A program made the translations under genes and the position numbers. 64,000 nucleotides of DNA from Mesorhizobium ventifaucium (GTDB taxonomy: Bacteria; Pseudomonadota; Alphaproteobacteria; Rhizobiales; Rhizobiaceae): the NCBI RefSeq assembly GCF_935822925.1, contig NZ_CAKXZS010000011.1, forward strand, positions 340,308-404,307, written 5' to 3'. Numbering within the stretch: position 1 is the stretch's first letter; each line of letters begins with the position of its first letter. Below are positions 1 through 9,693 of this stretch, piece after piece. The notes under the pieces were generated by a model. The model saw nothing but the letters and a program-made list of their open reading frames with translations. It was not told the origin of the DNA and searched no databases.

Positions 1-145
1 ACGGGGAGAAGGGGGCTGGCCGCAACACCAACGCCCTTCCTGCAACGTGGGTGATTGGCGAAATCTTGTATGAGAGCGCCCCTCTCCCCGTCACTATACG
101 GGGAGAGGATGCCGGCAGGCAGGTGAGGGGCGGCGCCGACTTCCG
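1..145. repeat. GC-rich palindromic intergenic repeat (partial at window edge)
   Basis: This stretch has no gene. It contains the hairpin CTCTCCCCGT...ACGGGGAGAG and a GGTGAGGGGCGG end. An internal motif, CTGCAACG followed by GTGATTGGCGAAA, recurs in the copy at 15296-15470. It belongs to the palindromic family also seen at about 14.1, 15.3, 18.7, 30.4 and 33.0 kb. The left end is cut by the window. Confidence 0.7.
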
Positions 146-195
146 CAGTTGATATTTCCAAATCGAGCAAAGATCGCTTGTCGGGAGCGTCTCAC

Positions 196-669
196 TCACC
201 CCCTGGCCGCCTCTTCGATCTTGGCAATATCAATCTTGGTCATCTGCATCATCGCCTGCATGACACGGCCGGCCTTTTCCGTGTCGGGGTCCTGCAGCAG
301 CCTCGGCAATTGCTCGGGCACGACCTGCCACGAGACGCCGAATTTGTCCTTCAGCCAGCTGCACTGGCTGGGCTCGCCACCGCCCTCGATCAGCCTGTCC
401 CAGAAATAGTCGACCTCCTCCTGCGTCTTGCAGTCGATGGACAGCGAGACTGCCTCGGTGAACTTGAATTGCGGCCCGCCGTTGAGCGCCTGGAACTGAA
501 CGCCGTCGAGCTCGAAATAGGTCACCAGCACCTTGCCCTCATTATCGCCGCTGCCCTTGGGCCAGCGCATCACGCTCAGCACCTTCGAGTTCTTGAAGAT
601 GGAGATGTAGTGGTTCATGGCCTCCTCGGCCTGGTCGTCGAACCACAGGCAGGGGGTGATCTTTTGCAT
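196..669 (-). CDS. VOC-superfamily (PhnB/3-demethylubiquinone methyltransferase-like) protein
   Basis: The 157-residue protein starts MQKITPCLWFDD and matches the PhnB-like branch of the vicinal oxygen chelate fold, whose members are mostly uncharacterised small dimers. Visible family features are the N-terminal PCLWFD strand, the AEEAMNHYISIF helix, an ALNGGP turn and the C-terminal GVSWQVVP strand. The start at 669 is preferred over an upstream in-frame codon because GAGGAG lies about 6 bases before it and family members begin at this residue. It stands alone, divergent from ilvD. No substrate can be assigned from sequence. Confidence 0.85.
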   Translation of the reverse strand: MQKITPCLWFDDQAEEAMNHYISIFKNSKVLSVMRWPKGSGDNEGKVLVTYFELDGVQFQALNGGPQFKFTEAVSLSIDCKTQEEVDYFWDRLIEGGGEPSQCSWLKDKFGVSWQVVPEQLPRLLQDPDTEKAGRVMQAMMQMTKIDIAKIEEAARG

Positions 670-946
670 TTTCTTGCTCCTCGGGCTGTTTGGCTTTGTT
701 GTCACTCGTAAAACGGCCGGCTGGCGATTGATGCCCGTCCGCGCCGTCTGCCCAAGGACGCACGGGCAAAACACGATCCGACAGCACCTCTGACTTTTTT
801 GCGGCCTGAATCGGCTTGCCGTCTTTGGCTCAAGATCCCGGCGCATCGCAAAACCGTGGCCAGACCAGACCGTGGCGTATATAAGGCCGCTCAATTCCGG
901 TTTCCCGCGCCTGTCCGGGTGCGACGCAGACAGCAAGGACATTTTA

Positions 947-2791
947 ATGCCCGCCTACCGTTCCCGCACCACCACCCATGGCCGTAACATGGCCGGCGCC
1001 CGCGGCCTGTGGCGCGCCACCGGTATGAAGGATTCGGACTTCGGCAAGCCGATCATCGCGGTGGTCAATTCCTTCACCCAGTTCGTGCCGGGTCACGTCC
1101 ACCTCAAGGATCTCGGCCAGCTGGTCGCCCGCGAGATCGAAAAGGCCGGCGGCGTCGCCAAGGAATTCAACACCATCGCCGTCGACGACGGCATCGCCAT
1201 GGGCCATGACGGCATGCTCTATTCGCTGCCGTCGCGCGAGCTGATCGCCGACTCGGTCGAGTACATGGTCAATGCCCACTGCGCCGACGCCATGGTCTGT
1301 ATCTCCAATTGCGACAAGATCACGCCGGGCATGCTGATGGCGTCGCTGCGCCTCAACATCCCGACCGTCTTCGTCTCCGGCGGGCCGATGGAAGCCGGCA
1401 AGGTGGTGCTCGCCGGCAAGACGCAGGCGCTCGATCTGGTCGACGCCATGGTCGCTGCCGCCGACGACAAGATCTCCGACGAGGACGTCAAGACGATCGA
1501 GCGCTCGGCCTGCCCGACCTGCGGCTCCTGCTCGGGTATGTTCACCGCCAACTCGATGAATTGCCTGACCGAGGCGCTCGGCCTGTCGCTGCCCGGCAAC
1601 GGTTCGACGCTGGCGACGCACGCCGACCGCAAGCGCCTATTCGTCGAGGCCGGCCATCTGATCGTCGATCTCGCCCAGCGCTACTACGAGCAGGGCGACG
1701 ACACCGCGCTGCCGCGCAGCATCGCCTCGAAGGGAGCCTTCGAGAATGCGATGACGCTCGACATCGCCATGGGCGGCTCCACCAACACCGTGCTGCACAT
1801 CCTGGCTGCCGCGCATGAGGGCGAGATCGATTTCGATCAAGACGACATTGACGCGCTGTCACGCAAGGTGCCGGTGCTATGCAAGGTTGCCCCCGCCAAG
1901 GCGGATGTGCACATGGAAGACGTCCACCGCGCCGGCGGCATCATGGCGATCCTCGGTCAGCTTGATAACGCCGGACTGATCAACCGCGACCTGCCGACCG
2001 TACATACGCGAACGCTCGGCGAAGCGCTCGACCATTGGGATATCTCGCGCACGTCAAGCCAGAATGTTCGCGATTTTTTCCTCGCCGCACCGGGCGGCGT
2101 GCCGACGCAGGTCGCCTTCAGCCAGGACCGCCGCTGGGACGAACTCGATCTCGACCGGGAGAGGGGTGTCATCCGCTCGGCCGAATATCCTTTTTCCAAG
2201 GACGGTGGCCTTGCCGTGCTCAAGGGCAATCTGGCGCTCGACGGCTGCATCGTGAAGACCGCGGGCGTCGATGAATCGATCCTGAAATTCACCGGCCCGG
2301 CCAGGGTGTTCGAAAGCCAGGACGCCAGCGTCAAGGCGATCCTGTCCAACGAGATCAAGGCCGGCGATGTCGTCGTCATCCGCTACGAAGGGCCGCGCGG
2401 CGGCCCCGGCATGCAGGAAATGCTCTACCCGACCAGCTATTTGAAGTCGAAGGGCCTCGGCAAGGCCTGTGCGCTGGTCACCGACGGCCGCTTCTCCGGC
2501 GGCACCTCCGGCCTGTCGATCGGCCATGCCTCTCCCGAGGCGGCGGAAGGCGGGCTGATCGGACTGGTGCATGAGGGCGACACGATCGAGATCGATATCC
2601 CCAACCGCACCATCCGGCTCGCCGTCGACGATGCGGAACTGGCCGCCCGCCGCGCAGCAATGGAGGCCAAGGGAGCTGCCGCATGGAAGCCGGAGGAAAA
2701 GCGCAAGCGCAAAGTGACGATGGCCTTGCGCGCCTACGCGTCGATGGCGACCAGCGCCGCCAAGGGCGCGGTAAGGCATGTGCCGGAATAG
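947..2791 (+). CDS. ilvD: dihydroxy-acid dehydratase
   Basis: This 614-residue enzyme dehydrates 2,3-dihydroxy-3-methyl(butanoate/valerate) to the 2-oxo acids, the penultimate shared step of branched-chain amino acid synthesis. Family signatures are present: the metal-binding stretch [10 protein letters not shown] (about residues 80-89), the cluster cysteine in NCDKITPGM (C122) and [11 protein letters not shown] (about 189-199). Length matches the usual ~612. The start at 947 has AAGGAC upstream and gives the conserved N-terminus [12 protein letters not shown]; an in-frame start 75 bases earlier adds non-conserved residues. It is followed after 28 bases by the deaminase gene, with no functional link obvious. 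Confidence 0.96.
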   Translation: MPAYRSRTTTHGRNMAGARGLWRATGMKDSDFGKPIIAVVNSFTQFVPGHVHLKDLGQLVAREIEKAGGVAKEFNTIAVDDGIAMGHDGMLYSLPSRELIADSVEYMVNAHCADAMVCISNCDKITPGMLMASLRLNIPTVFVSGGPMEAGKVVLAGKTQALDLVDAMVAAADDKISDEDVKTIERSACPTCGSCSGMFTANSMNCLTEALGLSLPGNGSTLATHADRKRLFVEAGHLIVDLAQRYYEQGDDTALPRSIASKGAFENAMTLDIAMGGSTNTVLHILAAAHEGEIDFDQDDIDALSRKVPVLCKVAPAKADVHMEDVHRAGGIMAILGQLDNAGLINRDLPTVHTRTLGEALDHWDISRTSSQNVRDFFLAAPGGVPTQVAFSQDRRWDELDLDRERGVIRSAEYPFSKDGGLAVLKGNLALDGCIVKTAGVDESILKFTGPARVFESQDASVKAILSNEIKAGDVVVIRYEGPRGGPGMQEMLYPTSYLKSKGLGKACALVTDGRFSGGTSGLSIGHASPEAAEGGLIGLVHEGDTIEIDIPNRTIRLAVDDAELAARRAAMEAKGAAAWKPEEKRKRKVTMALRAYASMATSAAKGAVRHVPE

Positions 2792-2819
2792 GTCTGCTTC
2801 TTCAAAGGGATGACAGTAG

Positions 2820-4130
2820 ATGACTTTCGACCTTATCGTCCGCGGCGGCACGCTGCCCGACGGCAGGATCGCCGATATCGGCATCATCGGCGAGACGATC
2901 GCGGCCATCGAGCCCGAGCTGAACGTTAGCGCGGGCACGGCGATCGACGCCCGTGGCAATCTGATCTCGCCGCCCTTCGTCGATCCGCATTTTCACATGG
3001 ACGCCACACTCTCGCTAGGCATCCCGCGCATCAACGTGTCGGGCACGCTGCTCGAAGGCATCTCGCTGTGGGGCGAACTGAAGCCGCTGTTGACCCACGA
3101 AGCGGTGCGCGACCGCGCGCTCGCCTATTGCGACTGGGCAGTGTCGATGGGCCTGCTCGCCATCCGCAGCCATGTCGATGTCTGCGATGCCAGGCTGCTG
3201 GCGGTCGAAGCCCTGCTCGATGTGAAGAAGGCGGTTGCGCCTTATATCGACCTGCAACTGGTCGCCTTTCCGCAGGATGGGTTTTATCGCTCGCCGACGG
3301 CGCGCGACAACACCATCCGCGCGCTCGACATGGGTGTCGACATCGTCGGCGGTATTCCGCATTTCGAGCGCACCATGGCCGACGGCACGCGTTCGGTGAC
3401 GGAACTGTGCGAAATCGCGGCAGAACGCGGCCTCATGGTCGACCTGCATTGCGACGAGACCGATGATCCGCTGTCGCGCCATATCGAACAACTGGCCTAT
3501 GAGACGCAACGCCTCGGCCTGCAGGGCAGGGTCGCCGGCTCGCATCTTACTTCGATGCACTCGATGGACAACTACTATGTCTCGAAGCTGTTGCCGCTGA
3601 TCGCCGAGGCAGGCGTCTCGGCAATCCCCAATCCGCTGATCAACATCATGCTGCAGGGCCGCCACGACACATTCCCCAAACGCCGCGGCCTGACGCGGGT
3701 CAAGGAAATGCTTGCCCACGGCATCCGCGTCGGCTGGGGCCAGGATTGCGTGCTCGACCCCTGGTATTCGCTGGGCACCGCCGACATGCTCGACGTCGCC
3801 TTCATGGGCCTTCACGTCGCCCAGATGTCGAGCCCGGCCGACATGGCGCGCTGCTTCAACATGGTCACCAACGTCAACGCCGCCATCATGGGCCTCGACC
3901 ATCTCGGCCTGGCGGTCGGCAAGCGCGCCAGCCTCGTCGTCCTCGATGCCGGCGACCCGGTCGAGGCCTTACGCCTGCGTCCCGAGCGCCTCTGCGTCAT
4001 CGCCAAGGGCAAGGTGGTGGCCGAGCGGGCCAGGCAGGAAACACGGCTCTCGATCGCCGGACGGCCGGCAACAGTGAACCGCAGGCATCGCCCGTCTCAA
4101 AACTCCATCGATCAGATTGATAGGTCCTGA
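2820..4130 (+). CDS. codA: cytosine deaminase-type amidohydrolase
   Basis: The 436-residue protein is an amidohydrolase-fold metalloenzyme. Its likely metal and catalytic residues are H57 and H59 (PHFHMD), H210 and E213 (LHCDE), H242 (SHLTSMHS) and D309 (GQDCVLDPW). These lie at a constant offset of four from the E. coli CodA set (H61, H63, H214, E217, H246, D313), which supports cytosine (or a related pyrimidine or creatinine-like) deamination rather than generic amidohydrolase activity. It probably salvages cytosine to uracil and ammonia in the cytoplasm. No codB-type permease is adjacent. The start at 2820 is the natural one, just after the ilvD stop. Confidence 0.88.
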   Translation: MTFDLIVRGGTLPDGRIADIGIIGETIAAIEPELNVSAGTAIDARGNLISPPFVDPHFHMDATLSLGIPRINVSGTLLEGISLWGELKPLLTHEAVRDRALAYCDWAVSMGLLAIRSHVDVCDARLLAVEALLDVKKAVAPYIDLQLVAFPQDGFYRSPTARDNTIRALDMGVDIVGGIPHFERTMADGTRSVTELCEIAAERGLMVDLHCDETDDPLSRHIEQLAYETQRLGLQGRVAGSHLTSMHSMDNYYVSKLLPLIAEAGVSAIPNPLINIMLQGRHDTFPKRRGLTRVKEMLAHGIRVGWGQDCVLDPWYSLGTADMLDVAFMGLHVAQMSSPADMARCFNMVTNVNAAIMGLDHLGLAVGKRASLVVLDAGDPVEALRLRPERLCVIAKGKVVAERARQETRLSIAGRPATVNRRHRPSQNSIDQIDRS

Positions 4131-4178
4131 CCGCAAGTCTACAATCAACCTCCAGTTTTATGCCCGAGGAGGCACACC

Positions 4179-4433
4179 ATGTGGCGCAAGACGGCGATGG
4201 TGCTCGCGTTGGCGGCGACCGGTGCAGGCTGCATGACGGCCGAAGACCGTCGTGCCGCGGACGAGGCGAAATGCCGTTCCTACGGCTTCCTCAGGAAGAA
4301 TGACGCCTTCGCCGAATGTCTGCAGCGCATCGATCTGGCGCGCCGCGCCGACCTGAGAAGTGCGTCGGCTTTCGATCCCTGGGACCGGCCGGTGATCTAT
4401 CGTTCGATCATCATTCGGGCGCGGCCAAAGTAG
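4179..4433 (+). CDS. small predicted lipoprotein, function unknown
   Basis: This 84-residue protein has a lipoprotein-type signal: a short Met-Trp-Arg-Lys start, a hydrophobic stretch AMVLALAATGAGC and a lipobox cysteine near residue 18. The mature part is short and charged, with two further Cys. It is preceded by GAGGAGG at a good distance from the ATG. I recognise no family. It sits alone between codA and the DMT permease gene. Confidence 0.65.
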   Translation: MWRKTAMVLALAATGAGCMTAEDRRAADEAKCRSYGFLRKNDAFAECLQRIDLARRADLRSASAFDPWDRPVIYRSIIIRARPK

Positions 4434-4570
4434 GCGTTCAAGCGGCTATCTAGGCCCAGTCGATTTCCGGCTCTGGTCTGGCCAGCTTCCCGAATTCCAC
4501 TCGTCAAAGCGGCTGCTTGCGTCTACGAACGCTGCTCACCGGCTTTCATGCGTGAGGAAGCGACATCGGC

Positions 4571-5491
4571 ATGGCACAGCCAACAGCCCAGAGTTCGACG
4601 ATCAGGAACGTGCTTTTGGCTGGCATTCTGCTGATGCTGGCCGGCGATTTCCTGTTTGCGTTGAACGATGCAATGGGCAAATGGCTGGTCGCCAGCTTTT
4701 CCGTCGGCCAGGTCGTGTTGATCCGCTCGATCGGCGCCTTTTTCGTGCTCGGTCCAATGATCGCGCGTCAAGGCGCGGCCAGGCTGTTCCGCATGGAGCG
4801 CCTGGAACTGCAGGTCTTGCGCGTCGTCATGACTACGCTTGACACGGCGCTGTTTTACGCGGCCGTCGTCTATCTGCCGCTCGCCGACGTCATGAGCTTC
4901 TACATGGCGGGGCCGATCTACGTGGCGGCGCTGTCCCATTTGTTGCTTGGTGAAAAGGTCGGCTGGCGCCGCTGGATGGCAATCCTGGTCGGGTTCTGCG
5001 GCGTGCTGATCATGCTCGAACCGTCCTCGGCCGCGTTTTCGCTGTCGTCGACCTTCGCGCTGGCCGGAAGCATTTCATTCGCCTTCGCCATCATCCTCAA
5101 CCGTAGGTTGCGTGGCACCAGCGACACCTCGCTCGTTACCTGGCAAACCATCGGCACGCTGCTGGTCGGCGGGTTTCTCACCATCGGCAACTGGCAGACG
5201 CCGTCCTCGCTGGATTTCGGTGCGATGCTGCTTCTTGGCATCGTCTCCTGCGGCGCACATCTGATGATCACCAGGGCGCTGAAGCTGGCGCCGGCATCGA
5301 CGCTGGCGCCGCTGCATTACAGCCTGCTGCTGTGGGCCGTCATCTTCGGGCTGGCCTTCTTCGGCGACATGCCCGGCCCGCGCATCCTGATCGGCTCGGG
5401 CATCATCGTGCTGGCCGGCCTGTTCATCTTCCATCGCCAGAAGGTGGTCGACACCGTGCCGCCCGAAAACGTGCCGAAAGGCGTCAATTAA
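4571..5491 (+). CDS. DMT-superfamily (EamA) inner-membrane transporter
   Basis: The 306-residue protein is almost entirely hydrophobic, with about ten predicted membrane spans in two EamA-type repeats. The first repeat ends around VLIMLEPSSAAF and the second runs from the STFALAGSISFAFAI segment to the C-terminal IVLAGLFIFHRQK. Members of this superfamily export or import metabolites such as amino acids and nucleobases, and substrates cannot be read from sequence. It is convergent with the phosphotransferase gene, the two stops being 19 bases apart. Confidence 0.85.
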   Translation: MAQPTAQSSTIRNVLLAGILLMLAGDFLFALNDAMGKWLVASFSVGQVVLIRSIGAFFVLGPMIARQGAARLFRMERLELQVLRVVMTTLDTALFYAAVVYLPLADVMSFYMAGPIYVAALSHLLLGEKVGWRRWMAILVGFCGVLIMLEPSSAAFSLSSTFALAGSISFAFAIILNRRLRGTSDTSLVTWQTIGTLLVGGFLTIGNWQTPSSLDFGAMLLLGIVSCGAHLMITRALKLAPASTLAPLHYSLLLWAVIFGLAFFGDMPGPRILIGSGIIVLAGLFIFHRQKVVDTVPPENVPKGVN

Positions 5492-5510
5492 ATCCAGATT
5501 TCTCTGGTCC

Positions 5511-6413
5511 TTAGCCCGCGCGCACTGCCGCCAGATGCCCTGAGAAGTCGGCTGTCCCCATCAGCGCCTTGCAGCGCGCGAAGCGGCCGTCGGCATAGGC
5601 GCGGAAATCGTCGACCGGATTGCTGTTGGCAAGCTGGATCAGCCCCCACAGCGTCCACAACAGATCGCACATCGCCTTGTAGACGACGATGCGGCCGTGC
5701 TCCGCCGGCGTCGGCTCGCCACCGAAATAGGCAAGCATCATCTCTTCCTCCTGCGCGATGTCGAACTGGCCTTCGACGCTGAGGTCGCCGAGATCCCAGA
5801 GCGGATCGTTCATGCCGGAATATTCCCAGTCGACGATCCACATCCTGTCGCCGGTATCGAGAAAATTTTCGCACAGCGGATCGCAGTGGCAGGCGACTAG
5901 AGGCAGGGGATGCGCGGCAAGCGCCCAGCGCACGGTTTGCGCCTCGCGCACCACATCGTGGTAGCCGGCAGGCAGGGCGATGTCCTTGGTCGACAGCACC
6001 TTCAGATAGTCGTCGATCATCGCAAAAAGCTCGAAACGGAAGGGAAACACCGCGCCGGATGTATGCAATCTGCGGAATGCTTTGCCGGCACGCGCCGGAC
6101 TGCCCGGCCGGGTCTTGAATTTTTCCGGCGACATCGTCTCGGCGCCGACGACGAAGCGCGTCACCATCACGCCTGTCTCGCCGTCGACATGCAGCAACTC
6201 GGGGCTGACGCCGGCCTTGGCGGCTTCCCTTGCCGCCACCGCCTCGTTGGCGCGGTTGATATACTCCTCCGTGCCCTTGCCGGGAATGCGCAGGCAGACA
6301 TCTCCAGCCCTGAAGACGAGGTTGGTGAGGCCGCCGAGCCGCTCCAGCGGTCCTTCGTAGCCGGCCAGCGCCGGAATGGCTGCAAGCGCCGCGCGTGCTT
6401 CCTCGTCCACCAT
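5511..6413 (-). CDS. choline/ethanolamine kinase-like phosphotransferase
   Basis: This 300-residue protein has the protein-kinase-like fold of aminoglycoside phosphotransferase/choline kinases. It shows the Brenner-type catalytic motif CHCDPLCENFL (His-x-Asp...Asn) and the metal-binding DWEYSG motif, followed by DPLWDLGDLS. The N-terminal GGLTNLVFR loop is the nucleotide-binding loop equivalent. The likely role is ATP-dependent phosphorylation of a small amino alcohol such as choline, but the substrate is not proven. A paralogue with the same layout lies at 9690-10574. It diverges from the methyltransferase gene at 6573 across a 159-base promoter interval. Confidence 0.85.
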   Translation of the reverse strand: MVDEEARAALAAIPALAGYEGPLERLGGLTNLVFRAGDVCLRIPGKGTEEYINRANEAVAAREAAKAGVSPELLHVDGETGVMVTRFVVGAETMSPEKFKTRPGSPARAGKAFRRLHTSGAVFPFRFELFAMIDDYLKVLSTKDIALPAGYHDVVREAQTVRWALAAHPLPLVACHCDPLCENFLDTGDRMWIVDWEYSGMNDPLWDLGDLSVEGQFDIAQEEEMMLAYFGGEPTPAEHGRIVVYKAMCDLLWTLWGLIQLANSNPVDDFRAYADGRFARCKALMGTADFSGHLAAVRAG

Positions 6414-6572
6414 CGCATCTGCCCTTTTTCGCGCCTTATTTGTGGTGACGACGGTTCCACAAATTTCGCCGTTTGGCTATCATCGCCGGCATGCGATTCA
6501 CTTCAGCGCCGTGCGATCCTGCAGGACGCGCTAAGGACGCTGCGGCGTTTTAATTTTGCGGACAGGACTGCT

Positions 6573-7205
6573 ATGGCGGACAGGAAAAACAAGGGTGCGC
6601 TCGCCGCAGCCTATGCGGCGAAGCGGCCAGAGGAGGTGGCGGCGCTCTACGACCGCTGGTCCGACACCTACGACGCCGACATGTCGGCGGCCGGTTATCG
6701 CCATCCGACCATCTGCCTCGCTTTGCTTGCCCGCCACCTGCCGCGCGGCGCGGCACCGCTCCTCGATGCCGGTGCCGGCACCGGGCTCATCGGCGAATGG
6801 CTGAAGATCGCGGGCTATCCGCAGGTCGAGGCGCTCGACATTTCCGAAGGCATGCTGGCCCAGGCAGCGCGCAAGGGCGCCTATTCGGCGCTTCACTGCC
6901 TGGCGCTCGGCGGGCCGCTGCCCTTCGCGGATGATGCCTATGCCGGCATCATATCGGCCGGCGTCTTCACCTCGGGCCATGTCGGCGCCGAGGGGCTGGA
7001 CGAACTGATCCGCATCTGCCGGCCGGGCGGGATAATCGTGCTGACGGTCAAGAACACGCTGTGGGACGGCGGCTTTTCCAGACGGATCGCCGACCTCGAG
7101 GCGAAGGGCGTCGTTACGCGCGCCGAGGAGACATCGCCCTATGTCTCGATGCCGGGCGAGGCCGACACCGTGCCGAGCCGGGGGGTGGTTCTGCGCGTGA
7201 ACTGA
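6573..7205 (+). CDS. class I SAM-dependent methyltransferase
   Basis: The 210-residue protein carries the SAM-binding motif I LLDAGAGTGLIGEWL and acidic motif II VEALDISEGML, then IISAGVFTSGHVG and the post-motif LIRICRPGGIIVLTVKN. It resembles the small WBSCR27/Williams-Beuren-type methyltransferases, with the N-terminal ALYDRWSDTYDADM signature. The start at 6573 was chosen because the canonical family N-terminus begins here and a much longer upstream open frame is antisense to the phosphotransferase gene. The substrate is unknown. Confidence 0.85.
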   Translation: MADRKNKGALAAAYAAKRPEEVAALYDRWSDTYDADMSAAGYRHPTICLALLARHLPRGAAPLLDAGAGTGLIGEWLKIAGYPQVEALDISEGMLAQAARKGAYSALHCLALGGPLPFADDAYAGIISAGVFTSGHVGAEGLDELIRICRPGGIIVLTVKNTLWDGGFSRRIADLEAKGVVTRAEETSPYVSMPGEADTVPSRGVVLRVN

Positions 7206-7215
7206 TTATCCCGCT

Positions 7216-7243
7216 CTAGCAGACTTCTTCAACAGCCTGCTAG
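7216..7243. terminator. hairpin shared by two converging genes
   Basis: CTAGCAG and CTGCTAG form a stem around a 14-base loop between the methyltransferase and the converging oxidoreductase gene. The stop codon of the latter lies inside the right arm. It could act as a bidirectional terminator, although no T-run follows. Confidence 0.4.
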
Positions 7244-9693
7244 GCTCTGATCTTTTCTCCGGCCGGGTCGTAAAGCGGCTCGAGGTGGATTTTTGCCGGC
7301 GTCCGCTCCATCGCCACCACCAGCTCGTAATCGCCGCAGGCGAGGAAATCGTCGCTCACGCCGTCGGCGTTGCGCACATAGCCGTAGCCGATGTTCTTGC
7401 CGACCGTGTAGCCATAGCCGCCACTGGTCAGGTAGCCGACCGGCTCGCTGTTGCGCAGGATCGTTTCGCGCCCGAGCAGCACGATCTCGCAATCATCGAC
7501 GGTGAAGCCGGCAAAGCGTTTTTTCAGCGCCGTGCCGCTGATCTCTTCCAGCGCCCGCCGCCCGAGAAAATCTGTATTCTTGCGAAGCTTCACCGCCCAG
7601 CCGAGTCCGGCCTCCTGCGGCGTGTCGTTGGGCGTGATGTCGGAGCCCCAGGCGCGGTAGCCTTTTTCCAGCCGCAGCGATTCCAGCGCCCTGTAGCCGA
7701 CCGGGCGGATGTTGTATTTCTCGCCCGCGGTCATCAGCGCGTCGAAGATTTCGCCCGTCGCCGCGATCGGCACATGCAGCTCCCAGCCGAGCTCGCCGAC
7801 ATAGGTGACGCGCAGCGCCCGAACTGTGTGGCCGGCGATAGGGATTTCCCGCACATGTCCGAACGGGAACGCGGTGTTCGACACATCCGCATCGGTCACC
7901 GCAGCCAGCACGTCGCGGGCGCGTGGCCCCATCAGCGACAGCGTGCCGAAATCCTCGGTGACATCGGTGAGCGTCACGTCGAGCTCGTTGCCGACATGGT
8001 CGCCGATCCACGAGAAGTCATGAGTCCTAAAGCCGGTGCCGGTGACGAGGTAGAATCGGTCTTCGCCGAGCCGAGCCACGGTCAGGTCGGCCTCGATACC
8101 GCCGCGCGTGTTGAGAAGCTGGGTGTAGGTCAGCCGGCCGACCGGCTTGGCGACGTCGTTGGCGCAGATCCAGTCGAGCGCCTTCAGCGCATCCGCACCG
8201 GTCATTTCGTATTTGGCGAAGGACGACTGGTCGAAGATGCCGACGTGCTCGCGCACGTGCCGGTGCTCGTCGCCGACCGGCGAAAACCAGTTCTGCCGGC
8301 CCATCGAATAGATGTCCTTCGGCTCGACGCCTTCGGGCGCAAACCAGTTCGGCCGCTCCCAACCGAGCTTGGAGCCGAACACGGCGTGGTGCTTTTGCAG
8401 CCGTTCATAGAGCGGCGACACGATCCGTGGCCGACCCGTGACATACTCCTCATGCGGGAAGCCGATCGTGTAGTGATTGCCATAGGCTTCAAGCGTGCGG
8501 TCGCGGACCCATTGCCGGTCGCGGTGCAGGTCGGAAAAGCGCCTGATATCGACCACCCACAGGTCGAGTGGCGCCTCGCCGTCGATCACCCACTGCGCCA
8601 GCACCCAGCCGGCGCCGCCGCCTGCCGCGATGCCGAAGGCGTTGAAGCCGGCGCCGACGAACATGTTGGCGCATTCGGGCGCCACGCCGAGAATGAAATT
8701 GCCGTCCGGCGTAAAACTTTCCGGCCCGTTGATCATCTGCTTGACGCCGACGGTTTCGAGCGCCGGAACCCGCGTGACCGCCTGGTTCATATGCTGCTCG
8801 AAATGATAGTAATCGTCGTCGAACAGCCGGAACTGCCAGTCGTCAGGGACATCGCCGCCGGGAAGGTCAGTCGTCCAGGCTTGCGGGTTCGGCTCATAGC
8901 CGCCCATCACCAGCCCGCCGACCTCCTCCTTGAAGTAGATGCGGCGGTCGGGATCGCGGATCGTCGGCGCATCGGTCGCCAACCCGTCTATTTTTTCGGT
9001 GACGATGTACTGGTGCTTCACCGGCTGCAGCGGCACGTTGATGCCGGCTAGCGCCCCGACCTGCCGCGCCCATTGCCCGGCACAGTTCACCACCTTGTCG
9101 CAGGCGATATCGCCCCTGTTGGTCTTCACCGCGGTGATGCGGCCATCCTTCATGTCGAAGCCGGTGACGCGGACATCCTCGAACAGCCTGGCGCCATGCA
9201 TGCGCGCGCCTTTGGCCAGCGACTGCGTGATGTCGGAAGGGCTTGCCTGGCCGTCGGTCGCCAGCCAGCTGGCGCCGACGAGATCGCCGGTTTCCAGCAG
9301 CGGCCACATTGCGTGGATCTCGGCCGGTGACAGCAACTGCATATCCATGCCAAAGCTTTTCGCCGTCGTCGCCAGCCTCTTATACTCGATCCAGCGGTCG
9401 GCATTGGTGGCGAGCCTGAGGCACCCGGTCATCTTCCAGCCGGTAGCGAGCCCGGTTTCGGCTTCCAGCCCCTTGTAGAGATCGACCGAATATTTGAGCA
9501 CGCGGGTGATCGAGGCCGAAGACCGCAATTGACCGACCAGCCCCGCCGCATGCCATGTCGAGCCCGAAGTCAGTTTGCCCTGTTCCAGGAGCACGACATC
9601 GGCCTTGTGGTCCCGCGCCAGATGATAAGCCGTCGAACAGCCGATTATGCCGCCGCCGATGACGACGATCTCGGCGTGGGCGGGCAATGTCAT
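7240..9693 (-). CDS. dimethylglycine/sarcosine dehydrogenase-like FAD oxidoreductase fused to GcvT-type domains
   Basis: The 817-residue protein begins with a DAO-type FAD domain: the dinucleotide loop VVIGGGIIGCSTAYHLA at about residues 8-24, the HAAGLVGQLR histidyl-FAD region, and GAGFNAFGIAAGGGAGW. An FAO_M linker follows and then a folate-binding GcvT aminomethyltransferase half (RAWGSDITPNDTPQEAGLGW). This layout is that of dimethylglycine and sarcosine dehydrogenases, which demethylate N-methyl glycines and pass the one-carbon unit to tetrahydrofolate. The ATG at 9693 overlaps the stop of the upstream phosphotransferase as ATGA, so the two are probably co-translated. Exact substrate unknown. 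Confidence 0.88.
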   Translation of the reverse strand: MTLPAHAEIVVIGGGIIGCSTAYHLARDHKADVVLLEQGKLTSGSTWHAAGLVGQLRSSASITRVLKYSVDLYKGLEAETGLATGWKMTGCLRLATNADRWIEYKRLATTAKSFGMDMQLLSPAEIHAMWPLLETGDLVGASWLATDGQASPSDITQSLAKGARMHGARLFEDVRVTGFDMKDGRITAVKTNRGDIACDKVVNCAGQWARQVGALAGINVPLQPVKHQYIVTEKIDGLATDAPTIRDPDRRIYFKEEVGGLVMGGYEPNPQAWTTDLPGGDVPDDWQFRLFDDDYYHFEQHMNQAVTRVPALETVGVKQMINGPESFTPDGNFILGVAPECANMFVGAGFNAFGIAAGGGAGWVLAQWVIDGEAPLDLWVVDIRRFSDLHRDRQWVRDRTLEAYGNHYTIGFPHEEYVTGRPRIVSPLYERLQKHHAVFGSKLGWERPNWFAPEGVEPKDIYSMGRQNWFSPVGDEHRHVREHVGIFDQSSFAKYEMTGADALKALDWICANDVAKPVGRLTYTQLLNTRGGIEADLTVARLGEDRFYLVTGTGFRTHDFSWIGDHVGNELDVTLTDVTEDFGTLSLMGPRARDVLAAVTDADVSNTAFPFGHVREIPIAGHTVRALRVTYVGELGWELHVPIAATGEIFDALMTAGEKYNIRPVGYRALESLRLEKGYRAWGSDITPNDTPQEAGLGWAVKLRKNTDFLGRRALEEISGTALKKRFAGFTVDDCEIVLLGRETILRNSEPVGYLTSGGYGYTVGKNIGYGYVRNADGVSDDFLACGDYELVVAMERTPAKIHLEPLYDPAGEKIRA